Below, in pieces: positions 1 to 8,740 of a DNA stretch of 64,000 nucleotides. Each line of letters opens with the position of its first letter. Position 1 is the first letter of the stretch. The notes beneath the pieces were generated by a model. That model saw nothing but the letters and a program-made list of their open reading frames with translations. It was not told the origin of the DNA and did no database searches. The DNA comes from an uncultured Eubacteriales bacterium (GTDB lineage Bacteria; Bacillota; Clostridia; Oscillospirales; CAG-382): the NCBI GenBank assembly GCA_934444645.1, contig CAKSCV010000006.1, forward strand, positions 1 to 64,000, in the 5' to 3' direction. Both the position numbers and the translations under genes were made by a program.

Positions 1-9
1 TTTGTCCAT
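1..9 (-). CDS. First three codons of a minus-strand gene cut by the window edge
   Basis: Read on the minus strand, an ATG at position 9 is followed by GAC and AAA up to the window edge. A strong Shine-Dalgarno sequence, AAGGAG, lies at 20-15, five bases upstream, and an extended -10 promoter lies further up. Only Met-Asp-Lys is visible, so no function can be given. The signals, not the three codons, are the reason for calling a gene start here. Confidence 0.45.
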
Positions 10-73
10 ATGAGCTCCTTGTGGTTTTTTGAGTTTGGGCAAACTGATTATACCACATTTTTGCTCATATGGA
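5..73. repeat. 11-bp perfect inverted repeat around the left-edge promoter
   Basis: TCCATATGAGC at 5-15 and its exact reverse complement at 63-73 flank the promoter and ribosome binding site of the left-edge gene. It could be an operator pair or the ends of a small element. Confidence 0.5.
47..55 (-). promoter_or_regulatory. Extended -10 promoter for the left-edge gene
   Basis: The minus strand reads TGGTATAAT, an extended -10 with a perfect TATAAT hexamer, about 40 bases before the ATG at position 9. No good -35 is seen, as is usual for extended -10 promoters. Confidence 0.45.
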
Positions 74-91
74 TTTTGTTTTTTTACTTAA

Positions 92-235
92 GTTGGGATA
101 TATGGTGTGGATGCCACGTTTGAAGAATATATAACCGATAATTTTGCGTTTGAGAAAACGCCGTGGCTTCCGTGGATTGATACGCGTTTGCGTCCCAAAA
201 CGGAAATCATATGTTTATGCGTAAGGTATTCGTAA
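92..235 (+). pseudogene. Possible C-terminal gene remnant
   Basis: This frame is open for 47 codons between a TAA at 89 and a TAA at 233, with no start codon and ribosome site of its own. The translation reads like ordinary protein (for example FEEYITDNFAFEKTPWLPWI) rather than random sequence. I infer the tail of a disrupted gene but do not recognise a family. It could still be chance. Confidence 0.25.
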
Positions 236-298
236 AAATGATTGCGTTTTTTGTCCTTTATGCAGAAAATGTCTTCTAAGAGAATAGGGCGGTAACGG

Positions 299-1198
299 AT
301 GATTCGGATAAAATATATACTCGCAGGCGTACTCTTACTTATATTTCTTTCTTCTTGCAGTGCTTCAAAAAACAACTTGGCTTTTGACCAACACGCCGCC
401 AATATTCAGAACGGCGGCTATGCGGTTTCTTACCGTGACGGCGTTTTATATGCGAATCCCGAAGATTATGACACCTTGTATTATCGCCAAAAGGACGGAA
501 CGACAGAGAAAATTGCCGGGAAACGCTATTATTACGAAATGAGCGTATGCGGCGACACGCTGTATTATGTTTCCGGCGAGCCCGGCAGCGTTTGGCGTTT
601 GTCACTTAATACCAAAGCTGAAAAAAAGCTGATCGGTCAAAGAGTCGGAAATTTGCTTGTCTATCAGGATAAGTTGTTTTACCGGCTTTCGGAAGACGAT
701 GATTGGGGCAAACTGTTTTGCGCTGATTTGAATGGAAAACAAAAGAAGCTTCTTACTGAAAACGTGCGTGATTTCTGTGTGTATGAGGATCGGATCTATT
801 ATTCTGATTTTCGTGAAAATACGATCTGTTCGATGAAAACGGACGGATTGGAAGCAAAAATACTGCAATCTGCCGATGCGTCCGGTTTGTTTGTTGAAAA
901 CGACTGCTTGGTCTATGCGGATAAAAATCGCGGAGGAAACCTCTTTACTTACGATTTATTAACCGAAAAGGAAACCTGCATTTGTGAGGACACTTGTTGG
1001 AATATAAACGGGAATAAAGAACGGATATTTTACAGAAATCAAAGCGACGGCGGAAGCTTATACAGTATTCGTTTTGACGGAACGGATAAGCAATGTTTAA
1101 TCCGTGCCAATATTCATGATATTGTGGTATTGGAAAACGAGTTGTTTTATCGCGATGTTGTGCAAAACGGCAGTATTTTCAGTTATGTGCTTTCGTGA
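299..1198 (+). CDS. Secreted lipoprotein with DUF5050-like beta-propeller
   Basis: The 299-residue product begins with a basic N-terminus, a hydrophobic segment and a lipobox LSSC with Cys20, so it should be a lipoprotein anchored outside the membrane. The rest is a run of repeated motifs such as YYRQKDGTT, YYVSGEPGSVWRLSL, FYRLSEDDDWGKLFCADLNG and YYSDFRENTICSMKTDG. Each pairs an aromatic YY or FY with a (D)G-x turn, the pattern of DUF5050/TolB-like propeller blades that read as 'display a value' repeats. The start follows an AGGGCGG sequence 8 bases upstream. It sits alone in an accessory region between two apparent gene remnants. No enzymatic motif is visible, and a ligand-binding or surface role is inference only. 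Confidence 0.7.
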   Translation: MIRIKYILAGVLLLIFLSSCSASKNNLAFDQHAANIQNGGYAVSYRDGVLYANPEDYDTLYYRQKDGTTEKIAGKRYYYEMSVCGDTLYYVSGEPGSVWRLSLNTKAEKKLIGQRVGNLLVYQDKLFYRLSEDDDWGKLFCADLNGKQKKLLTENVRDFCVYEDRIYYSDFRENTICSMKTDGLEAKILQSADASGLFVENDCLVYADKNRGGNLFTYDLLTEKETCICEDTCWNINGNKERIFYRNQSDGGSLYSIRFDGTDKQCLIRANIHDIVVLENELFYRDVVQNGSIFSYVLS

Positions 1199-1318
1199 CA
1201 ATACATTCCGATAACGGCAATTGCCAATGATGTAGCTTTCTTTTCTCAAAAGCTTGGAGCTATTCAACCATATGAAGTTGTTGGGGATTTTTTCACAACG
1301 TGGGAGTCGGAATCATGA
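1199..1318 (+). pseudogene. Possible C-terminal fragment of a lost gene, coupled to the next CDS
   Basis: Directly after the lipoprotein stop the same frame stays open for 39 codons. It reads as plausible protein (DVAFFSQKLGAIQPYEVVGD) and ends in a TGA that overlaps the ATG of the next gene as ATGA. That is the usual arrangement of translationally coupled neighbours, so I infer the 3' end of a gene whose front was replaced. A read-through extension of the lipoprotein is the alternative. Confidence 0.3.
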
Positions 1319-1869
1319 AACATAAAATAGGTATGATCATCGCTTGCGCAGCCCTTGTGGTTTTTGTCGTTGTCGCCAAGATCTATTTAATTCATAATTA
1401 TTTCTGGAAAGGCTTTGATTACCTTTTTCAGAAAGAGGAACAAGCCCGTATAGAAGCAGTGGAAAGAGGGAATATTGTTCGTGGTAAAGATACCGTGTTA
1501 ATTTGGAAAAACACATTTGATATTGCACACCTTTCGGACGGAAACTACTTGGCTGTAAAGGATCCCAAAGCAAAGGGGCTTAGTATGGATAATGTGCTGA
1601 AAGGCGTAACACACCATAAGAGCAAAAAGAATAAACTTTACATAATCTCCAAAGAAGGATATGCTGTAATCGATGAAACCCCTTTTTGCAGGGTTTATGT
1701 TACGGTTCCGGCAGAAGATTTTGTTAGTGGATATACCACAGATAGTGAAGGAAACAAGCACTATATCAGTCGGTTCATTGACAACGAATATGTCGAATAT
1801 CTGGATGATTTTTCCGATTTCAGTTCGGAGGAACAAGAAATATTATTAGAAATGGAATCTGATTCGTAA
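1315..1869 (+). CDS. Small membrane-anchored protein of unknown function
   Basis: The 184-residue product starts MKHKIGMII and has one N-terminal membrane segment at about residues 5-27, followed by an extracytoplasmic domain rich in charged and aromatic residues. A GTG 15 bases upstream is also in frame. The ATG at 1315 is preferred because GGGAG lies at the right distance, and the ATG overlaps the stop of the upstream fragment. No cysteine lipobox or catalytic motif is visible, and I do not recognise the family. Base composition is more AT-rich than the housekeeping genes downstream, in keeping with an accessory gene. Confidence 0.6.
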   Translation: MKHKIGMIIACAALVVFVVVAKIYLIHNYFWKGFDYLFQKEEQARIEAVERGNIVRGKDTVLIWKNTFDIAHLSDGNYLAVKDPKAKGLSMDNVLKGVTHHKSKKNKLYIISKEGYAVIDETPFCRVYVTVPAEDFVSGYTTDSEGNKHYISRFIDNEYVEYLDDFSDFSSEEQEILLEMESDS

Positions 1870-1915
1870 AGGATTTAAGTTTTTTGTGCGAAGTTATTGT
1901 TTGTGTGCGCTGATT

Positions 1916-3121
1916 CGAGGTTTGCAGAACCTCGATATTCTCTGCAAGGAGAACGAGTTGTCACTTTTTGCATTGTGCAAAAAGTAACCAAAAAGCACAC
2001 GGGACTCCGTCCTGCGACCTCGATTCAAATCGCCGGTCGATACGTTTTTGAAGCGAAAAATGACCGGCATTCATCAGGTAACCGGCTATGCTGAAAACTG
2101 CAAGTTTCCGGGTATCGCCGGCAATGATTTGAATCGGTGCGACGTTCCGGCTTTACAGCATAAGGATTTAGAGCGAACAGCAAAAGAACGGCTGTATTCT
2201 TTGCAAACAGTAGGTTAAGGGGCGTTGAAAGGGGCGGCGGAGGGCAAAAAAGAGTTATTTTGGGTGGGAATAAAGAAAGGTTTGTGCGAATAAAAGGCTT
2301 TTTGAACGTAAAAAAAGGCGGCTTTTGAGGACAGTTCGTAAAGCTTTCTGCAAAAGAAAAGCTTTTGGTTTGTAAAAGCAGGTGACTTTCAAGTACGGTT
2401 AAAAAGTTTTCGACAAAAGATAACCTTTTGGTTTGCGAAAAAGGCAGATTTTCAGCTAATGCAAAGCTATCCGATAAAGAAGAGCATTTTTCAGCGCACA
2501 ACGACACCGACTTCGCACTGCAACAAAGCTAACGTGCAACTGCAAATTTTATCCGCGAAAACCTACTGTGAGCTTGCAGTACAACAATCCATTTTCGAAA
2601 AACATCGGTCTTGCGTCAGCAGTACAGCCACCCTTTCGCACCGATTCAAAGCCTTTTCGCCGGCGTTTTGTGGGCAAAACCGGTTTCGACACGTGCCGCC
2701 GGAAAACTTTGCAAACTCACTTCCGGCAGAGCTTTGAATCGTCCCCGGAGTCCAGAGGTTCGCAAACCTCAATCTCCTTGAAACATGGTCGCCTTGCTCA
2801 CGTCCGTTCGCAATTCTCCCTGTTTCGGCGGTCTCCGACGCACAAAAACTTGCCACCGGCAACTTTTTGTGCGTCCGAGCATGCTTTTTGATTCTTTTTG
2901 CACGACGCAAAAAGAATGTAAAAACGTCCCATTCGCAGGGAGTTCCGAGGTTCTGCAAACCTCGAATCAGCGCACCGCAATGGCAGCTTCGCACCGCAAC
3001 AATTAAAACCTTTTTAAGGGAGCTCCGAGGTTTTGCAAACCTCGGAACAGCGTACATAGATAACGACTTCGCACAATCCAATTAAATCCTTTTGAAACGC
3101 TTCGAGGTTCTCCAAACCTCG
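1916..3121. repeat. Gene-free interval with dispersed CGAGG palindromes
   Basis: About 1.3 kb (1870-3141) holds no convincing gene. A short palindrome of the form CGAGGTTYTGCAAACCTCG recurs at 1916-1934, 2946-2964, 3025-3045 and 3103-3121, with a reduced copy at 2755-2770. Several copies keep the same flank, AATCAGCGCAC, on the outer side. Two other perfect hairpins, at 2837-2875 and 2891-2917, lie between them. The layout resembles REP-type extragenic palindromes. ORFs predicted here run through the repeats and differ in every frame. Confidence 0.7.
2340..2461. repeat. Two imperfect 61-bp tandem repeats
   Basis: Two adjacent units, each containing CTTTTGGTTTG at the same place, can be aligned over about 61 bases (roughly 2340-2400 and 2400-2461). 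A decayed third unit follows. No coding role is evident. Confidence 0.5.
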
Positions 3122-3141
3122 AATCAGCGCACAAAGGCAAC

Positions 3142-3178
3142 AAAAGGAGCCGTGAAACCTCGTTTCACGGCTCCTTTT
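3142..3178. terminator. Bidirectional terminator downstream of typA
   Basis: The stem AAAAGGAGCCGTGAAAC pairs with its reverse complement ending in a T run on the plus strand. The A run on the other side gives a T run for minus-strand transcripts, so it can end typA transcription. Confidence 0.8.
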
Positions 3179-3191
3179 TCTGTTAACTCCG

Positions 3192-5015
3192 TTAACCCTT
3201 TAACTTGGCGGCATTCTTCATGCGCTGAACATTCGAAAGCACGGATTTGCGAAGGCGTATCGACTTCGGTGTGACCTCAATCAGCTCATCATCGTTGATA
3301 AACTCAATGGCTTCTTCAAGACTGAAGATCACCGGCGTGATCAAGCGCAGCGCTTCGTCCGCACCGGCCGAACGGATCGCCGTCAAATGCTTCTTCTTGC
3401 AGACATTGACGCTGATATCGTCCGTCTTGGGCGATTCACCGACAATCTGTCCTTCGTATACGTCCTGCGACGGCACAACAAACATCGTGCCGCGGTCTTG
3501 GGCATTGAAAATGCCATACGCCGTCGTTTTGCCGGTCTCGTAAGCGACAAGCGAACCCGTCACACGCTTGGGAATCTCACCCTTATACGGCGTATAGCCG
3601 ATAAACAGCGCGTTGATAATGCCCTCTCCGCGCGTGTCAGTCAAGAATTCGTTGCGGTAGCCGAACAAACCGCGCGTCGGAATGTGGAACACCACGTTCA
3701 TGCGGTCGCCGTGCGGCACCATGTCCTTCATCTCGCCTTTTCGTGCGCCAAGCTTTTCGATGACCGAACCGACAAACTCCTGCGGCACTTCGCAGGACAC
3801 TTCTTCGAGCGGCTCGCTCTTGACACCGTCAATGTCCTTATACAACACCTTCGGCGCGCTGACCTGGAATTCATAGCCTTCACGGCGCATGGTCTCGATC
3901 AAAATGGAAAGATGCATTTCGCCGCGTCCCATCACGCGGAAGTTTTCACTGGACGTACCGTCCTCCACACGAAGCGAGACATCCTTGAGAAGCTCACGAT
4001 ACAAACGGTCGCGCAGATGACGCGACGTGCAGAATTTTCCTTCTGTTCCGGCAAACGGCGAATCGTTGACCGAGAAGGTCATTTCAAGCGTCGGCTCGGA
4101 GATCTTGACAAACGGAATGGCTTCCACGTTAGCCGGGTCGCAGATCGTATCGCCGATAGTGATGTTTTCCACACCCGAAAGGCATACGATATCACCGGCG
4201 GTGGCACTGTCCACACTGACACGCTTCAAGCCGTCAATCGTAAAGAGATTGGCAATCTTGGCGCGATACGGCTCGTGCTGGCCGTGATGGTGGCAGACAA
4301 CCACTTCTTGGTTCTTTTTGATGACACCGCGCTCAATGCGACCGGTGGCAATGCGTCCGACATAGTCGTTATAATCGATGGAGGAAACCAGCATCTGCGT
4401 CGGACCGTCGATATCGACATCGGGTGCCGGAATGTGATTTATGATGGTTTCAAACAGTGCGGTCAAGTCCTTTTCGTCGCCCTCAGGGCTGAGAGAGGCG
4501 GTACCGTTGCGTCCGGAGCAGAACACGACCGGACTGTCTAACTGATCGTCGGTGGCGTTTAACGAAATGAGAAGCTCGAGAACCTCGTCCACCACTTCAT
4601 TGACACGAGCACCCGGACGGTCGATCTTATTGATGACCACCACAACGCGGTGACCAAGCTCCAATGCCTTTTGCAGCACGAAACGCGTCTGCGGCATGGT
4701 GCCCTCGAAAGCATCGACAAGCAGCAATACGCCGTTCACCATTTTTAAGATACGTTCGACTTCGCCGCCGAAATCCGCGTGGCCGGGCGTGTCAACAACG
4801 TTGATTTTGATGCCCTTGTACACAAGCGACGTGTTTTTTGCCAAAATCGTGATACCGCGTTCGCGTTCCAAATCGTTGTTATCCATCACGCGGTCGGCAA
4901 CCACCTGATTTTCACGGAACGTGCCGCTCTGCTTGAGCATTTCATCCACAAGCGTGGTTTTGCCGTGGTCAACGTGTGCGACAATGGCGATATTTCTCAA
5001 ATCTTCTCTGATCAT
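3192..5015 (-). CDS. typA: Ribosome-associated GTPase TypA/BipA
   Basis: The 607-residue translational GTPase has the usual family length. It shows G1 AHVDHGKT at 13-20, the RERGIT switch I motif near 51-56, G3 DTPGH at 75-79 and G4 NKID at 129-132. Beta-barrel, EF-G III/V-like and BipA-specific C-terminal domains follow (NVVFHIPTRGLFGYR and the RLRKS tail region). The family binds 70S ribosomes near the A site and aids 50S assembly and stress adaptation, especially in the cold. The gene is monocistronic and ends in a strong bidirectional terminator. The ATG at 5015 follows a GAGGGA sequence. Nothing in it is unusual. Confidence 0.97.
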   Translation of the reverse strand: MIREDLRNIAIVAHVDHGKTTLVDEMLKQSGTFRENQVVADRVMDNNDLERERGITILAKNTSLVYKGIKINVVDTPGHADFGGEVERILKMVNGVLLLVDAFEGTMPQTRFVLQKALELGHRVVVVINKIDRPGARVNEVVDEVLELLISLNATDDQLDSPVVFCSGRNGTASLSPEGDEKDLTALFETIINHIPAPDVDIDGPTQMLVSSIDYNDYVGRIATGRIERGVIKKNQEVVVCHHHGQHEPYRAKIANLFTIDGLKRVSVDSATAGDIVCLSGVENITIGDTICDPANVEAIPFVKISEPTLEMTFSVNDSPFAGTEGKFCTSRHLRDRLYRELLKDVSLRVEDGTSSENFRVMGRGEMHLSILIETMRREGYEFQVSAPKVLYKDIDGVKSEPLEEVSCEVPQEFVGSVIEKLGARKGEMKDMVPHGDRMNVVFHIPTRGLFGYRNEFLTDTRGEGIINALFIGYTPYKGEIPKRVTGSLVAYETGKTTAYGIFNAQDRGTMFVVPSQDVYEGQIVGESPKTDDISVNVCKKKHLTAIRSAGADEALRLITPVIFSLEEAIEFINDDELIEVTPKSIRLRKSVLSNVQRMKNAAKLKG

Positions 5016-5253
5016 ACAGTTCCCTCTTTAATTTCTTTATTAAAACACTTTATTTTATCACATCTGACAAAAAATGACGTATCGATTTGTGATTGTTTAC
5101 CAAACAATGCCTCATTTTTTACAATATATCATATTTTACCGTAAGCCGCTGCAATTTTCATGTGTGTTTACGTTTTTTTCTCGGAAAACAAGCGGAAAAA
5201 GTCATAAATGCGTGCTAAACTACGGTTATTCCTCTGGGAAAAGGACGGTTCTT

Positions 5254-5979
5254 ATGGCAAAAAGCAAGCTTGCGGCTCTCAAAGCCGCCTTTCCGGCGAC
5301 CGTGCCGATTTTGGCCGGATTTCTCTTTTTGGGCATGACGTATGGAATTTATGCGCACACGCTCGGCTTTAATTTTCTGTATCCGCTTTTGATGAGCTTA
5401 ACGATTTTTGCCGGAAGCATGGAATTTGTCACGGTCAACATGCTTTTGGGTGCGTTCGACCCGTTTTCTGCGTTTCTTATGGCTCTGATGATCAACGCCC
5501 GTCACTTGTTTTACGGCATTGCCATGCTTGACAAATTCAAAGGCACGGGTCTTAAGAAAATCTATTTGATTTTCGGTATGTGCGACGAGACCTTTTCGAT
5601 AAACTGCACCGCCGATATCCCGGAAAGCATCGATAAGGGCGATTATATGCTGTTTGTGACGCTCTTGAACCAGTTCTACTGGGTTTTCGGCGCGACGCTC
5701 GGCGGACTTTGCGGCTCGTTTCTCACGTTTGATACCACCGGCCTTGATTTTGTCATGACCGCTATGTTTACCGTCATTTTCACCGAGCAATGGATGAAGG
5801 ACAAGAACCATCTTCCGGCACTTGCCGGGCTTGCGCTGCCGCTTATCTGTCTTGTGCTTTTCGGCAAAGACAGCTTTATTCTGCCGTCGATGTTAGGCAT
5901 TCTGGCTTTTTTAACGCTCATGCGTCCGATGCTCGATCCCGAATACCGCAAATTTCCGAAAGGAGCTTGGGAAAAATGA
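5254..5979 (+). CDS. azlC: AzlC family branched-chain amino acid exporter, large subunit
   Basis: The 241-residue membrane protein has several hydrophobic segments and the family landmark near the N-terminus, FPATVPILAGFLFLGMTYGI. NARHLFYGIAMLDKF follows in the middle. With AzlD it forms an inner-membrane exporter, best known for branched-chain amino acids and analogues. The frame is open further upstream, but the ATG at 5254 has a well-placed AAAGGA and gives the normal family length. The upstream extension would be 60 residues without homology-like features. The next gene overlaps by four bases, so the two are translated together. Confidence 0.93.
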   Translation: MAKSKLAALKAAFPATVPILAGFLFLGMTYGIYAHTLGFNFLYPLLMSLTIFAGSMEFVTVNMLLGAFDPFSAFLMALMINARHLFYGIAMLDKFKGTGLKKIYLIFGMCDETFSINCTADIPESIDKGDYMLFVTLLNQFYWVFGATLGGLCGSFLTFDTTGLDFVMTAMFTVIFTEQWMKDKNHLPALAGLALPLICLVLFGKDSFILPSMLGILAFLTLMRPMLDPEYRKFPKGAWEK

Positions 5980-6305
5980 CCGTTACCCAACAGATCATCA
6001 CAGTGGCTGCCGTCGTATGCGGTACACTTGCCACGCGTTTTCTGCCGTTTTTGGTGTTCCCTGCCGGAAAGCCGACGCCGAAATATATCACCTATCTCGG
6101 GCGCGTTCTGCCGGGTGCGGTGTTCGGAATGCTTGTCATCTACTGCTTAAAGAGCGTGAATGTGTTCGCGGGCAGCCACGGCATTCCCGAAATTATCGCT
6201 ATTTTGGCGGTGGTAGGATTGCACCTTTGGAAAAAGCAGATGTTACTTTCCATTGCCGGCGGCACGGTGCTTTATATGCTGCTTGTGCAGGTTGTGTTTG
6301 TGTAA
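5976..6305 (+). CDS. azlD: AzlD family branched-chain amino acid exporter, small subunit
   Basis: The 109-residue protein has three or four membrane segments and the TRFLPFLVFPAGK motif near residues 20-33 that is typical of AzlD. It is the obligate partner of AzlC in an exporter. Its ATG overlaps the azlC stop as ATGA, a translational coupling arrangement. The operon ends in a clear hairpin with a T run. Confidence 0.93.
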   Translation: MTVTQQIITVAAVVCGTLATRFLPFLVFPAGKPTPKYITYLGRVLPGAVFGMLVIYCLKSVNVFAGSHGIPEIIAILAVVGLHLWKKQMLLSIAGGTVLYMLLVQVVFV

Positions 6306-6322
6306 TGCAATTACCGAAGAGC

Positions 6323-6363
6323 AAAAATCGCACGAATCGATGGTTCGGTTCGTGCGATTTTTT
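6323..6363. terminator. Terminator between azlD and the phage cassette
   Basis: A 14-base stem, AAAAATCGCACGAA, pairs across a 12-base loop and ends in TTTTT. With an A run on the left it can act for both convergent operons. Confidence 0.85.
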
Positions 6364-6365
6364 AT

Positions 6366-6923
6366 TTACCGTATATTTGCAAGTTTTCTTTTCAACTCTG
6401 CCCGGTAACGGTTCTTATAGCTTTCGACCTTCGCGGCGATCTCCTTGTCCGCCTGCTCCAAAAAGCGCTTTCCTTGTGTGCCGGAGGCGTCGATGCCGTT
6501 GTTGAGCAGCCACTCGACAACGCTTTCACGCGCTTTTTCGGCAGAAGCGATCTTGCGGGCTAACTCTTCGTCTAATGCCTGCACCGCCGCAAGCTGTTCG
6601 GTGCGCTTGTTTCGTCTCGTCACAAAGCGCTTTTGACTGCCGGAAGCGGTTTTGTCCGTGTCAAGCAGGCGGTCGGCATAGCCGGTCGTGTTGACGGCGC
6701 TTTGCGGTATACCGAGCCTTTCGGCGTTTGCTTTGTTATACGCCGTGCTGACGCGGTCGATCCAGGCGCGCTGTTCAGCCGTATCCAGTCCCAATTCCTT
6801 GCGCGATTTTGCAATCTCCGCCGAACGGGCGATCTCGCTTTCATAAACCTCCTTGTTTCCGGCACGGATTTTACTTAAACGCTCTTTCGCCGGAAGAGCG
6901 GCATACTTCCATTTTGATGCCAT
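6366..6923 (-). CDS. Phage cassette protein, coiled-coil rich, unknown function
   Basis: The 185-residue product is strongly charged (Lys, Arg, Glu, Ala) with long predicted helices. It has no membrane segment and no catalytic motif. It is the last gene of the capsid cassette, directly after the tail-hub-like gene, where phages often keep an injection or internal virion protein. That role is inference from place and composition only. It ends three bases from the azlD terminator, so the cassette finishes abruptly here without tail fibre or lysis genes. Confidence 0.6.
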   Translation of the reverse strand: MASKWKYAALPAKERLSKIRAGNKEVYESEIARSAEIAKSRKELGLDTAEQRAWIDRVSTAYNKANAERLGIPQSAVNTTGYADRLLDTDKTASGSQKRFVTRRNKRTEQLAAVQALDEELARKIASAEKARESVVEWLLNNGIDASGTQGKRFLEQADKEIAAKVESYKNRYRAELKRKLANIR

Positions 6924-6945
6924 ACAAATTCCTTTCTGTTGTTCG

Positions 6946-8736
6946 TTATATCTGCTTTTTCAAGGTGCGGTAATCCGCACGCAGATTCATAAAGCCCACA
7001 TTCGCCTCTTCGCCGGAAAGGACAACCCGAAAGCGGTTCTGCACCTGATGCGGCAGCGTGACACAAATGCGTGCAAAGCCGTCCTTCTGCGGCGTGACCG
7101 GCACTGTTTCCCGGAAATACAGCTCGCCGTCGGCATAGAACGCAAGCCGGATAACCGTCTTGCGCGAAAGCTTACATTCCGCAGAAAACCGGCAAAGCGC
7201 CTTGCGCACGTGCGGCAAGCCGAGATCCATACCGCCCGAATCGAGCACAAACGGCACGCTTCCGCGTCCTTCAGCCGCGCGCACCAAAAGCTTGCAGCCG
7301 CTTTCCGTCTCCTTCCATGCCGCAAGCGTTTCGCCGCACACGCAAAAGCGTCCGCCGTCAAGCCCGTCAAATTCCGTCCAAACCAGCTTCTTTTCGGCCT
7401 TGCCCGGATCGGAGCCGGTATAATCCGCCGCACCGAAATCCCACACAAATGCCGTGTCTCCCATGCAAAGCAAATACTTTCGGTCATACACGCACGCGCT
7501 TGCCGCCAAACGCTTTGCCGCACGTTGCGCAAAAAAGCCCTTGCCCTCCCCATGAATGTTGTGCGAGATCGGCACAATATTCATGCGGTCAAAAAGAGCC
7601 ACGCTGTCCACCAAATACACGCCGCGCGTGCTATGGGCAAACACCGTGCGGTTTCCGGCAAGCGCCACGCTTTCGGGCATATCACATCCGATGCCGGTGT
7701 GAATGGTTTTGGTGGAAAAATAGCCGCCGCCCTCCGCCTGATATTGATAGCTCATGCGGCTCACCGAGCAATCGGTGAAAATAAGAAGGTCGCCGCTCTG
7801 CCTGGAAAAAGCCGTGATGCCGCCCGCGCTTTCGCCGAGCGAGCCGCCTTCGCCCTCATAAAAGGCAAGCGGATCTCCGAGCGCACTCATATAATACACG
7901 CCGCTTTCATCCGGATTGCCTGCCAAAAACACCCGTGTGCCCGTGACGGTTCCGCCGCCGAAGGCCACACCGACCGTGCAGGCAAACAACGCATCGTCGC
8001 AGGCTGCCGCCGACGCCGTTGAATAATAGCAAAGCTTCACCGAATTTTCCTTGGTTTGTTCCAGCGTTTTGAAGCTGAACCGCGTTTCCTCGACGATAAG
8101 CTCGGCCTCCTCCACCGGACGATCCTCAAAATACACGTCAAAATGGCGTGTTTTGTCCATATCCGCCGGAAATTTATAGCCATATGACCCATTGACGTGC
8201 CGTTCGCTCTGGAAGGTAACCGAAACGTATGGGGCAAGCCGGTTCGGCTTGAAATCCGAAACCAGATTGCCGCTCGTCACATCGCTTTGCCGTCCTTCGG
8301 CATATAACGGCGCATACGGATACACCTCTTTTGCCGCCAAGGTGCGGTCAACACAGTATATATGACCGCCGCAGTACAAATACAGCTTTCCGGCAAATTC
8401 CACCGGCACGCTCTTTTGGTCGGGCAGACCGCTAAGCACCGTCACAGCCGCCGCATTTTGGAATTTATATAACACCGTCCCGATATGCAGCAAAACCGCA
8501 CCGCAGAATTCCTTTGCCATATGCCGCACGCCGGGCAGCGTATCACCGATTTCGGCAAAAGCCGGCCGCGAGGTGATAATGCCGCCCGACAGCCATAAAT
8601 TCTGCGCACGGTCGTTTTTTTCGCCGTTCGAAAGCCCGTGCGCCGCATAATCCACACCGCCGTCGGCACTGTACAGAAGAAGTGAGCGCGTGCCGGAGGC
8701 GGATACGGACGGCGGCGTATGAAAGACATATCCCAT
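6946..8736 (-). CDS. Large virion protein, podoviral tail hub/stabilisation-like
   Basis: The 596-residue product is rich in beta strands and short repeating segments (AVLLHIGTVLYKF, KLYLYCGGHIYCVD, RVFLAGNPDESGVYYMS, GVYLVDSVALFDRM). These resemble a beta-propeller like that of podoviral tail hub or P22 gp10-type stabilisation proteins. It follows the connector gene, which is the expected position. The N-terminal segment speaks of 'place, read, compare' blades rather than an enzyme. I rate the virion assignment as good and the exact role as moderate. A tail-tube or DNA-stabilisation protein of another type is possible. Confidence 0.6.
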   Translation of the reverse strand: MGYVFHTPPSVSASGTRSLLLYSADGGVDYAAHGLSNGEKNDRAQNLWLSGGIITSRPAFAEIGDTLPGVRHMAKEFCGAVLLHIGTVLYKFQNAAAVTVLSGLPDQKSVPVEFAGKLYLYCGGHIYCVDRTLAAKEVYPYAPLYAEGRQSDVTSGNLVSDFKPNRLAPYVSVTFQSERHVNGSYGYKFPADMDKTRHFDVYFEDRPVEEAELIVEETRFSFKTLEQTKENSVKLCYYSTASAAACDDALFACTVGVAFGGGTVTGTRVFLAGNPDESGVYYMSALGDPLAFYEGEGGSLGESAGGITAFSRQSGDLLIFTDCSVSRMSYQYQAEGGGYFSTKTIHTGIGCDMPESVALAGNRTVFAHSTRGVYLVDSVALFDRMNIVPISHNIHGEGKGFFAQRAAKRLAASACVYDRKYLLCMGDTAFVWDFGAADYTGSDPGKAEKKLVWTEFDGLDGGRFCVCGETLAAWKETESGCKLLVRAAEGRGSVPFVLDSGGMDLGLPHVRKALCRFSAECKLSRKTVIRLAFYADGELYFRETVPVTPQKDGFARICVTLPHQVQNRFRVVLSGEEANVGFMNLRADYRTLKKQI

Positions 8737-8740
8737 ACGC

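Noticed and set aside
2025..2507. 160-codon minus-strand frame
   Set aside because: It runs through the 61-bp tandem units and is Phe/Ser/Pro-rich, with no ribosome site.
3387..4541. 384-codon plus-strand frame
   Set aside because: It lies entirely antisense to typA, whose GTPase motifs are unmistakable.
6853..8022. 389-codon plus-strand frame
   Set aside because: Arg/His/Ala-rich shadow of the tail-hub-like gene with no ribosome site.
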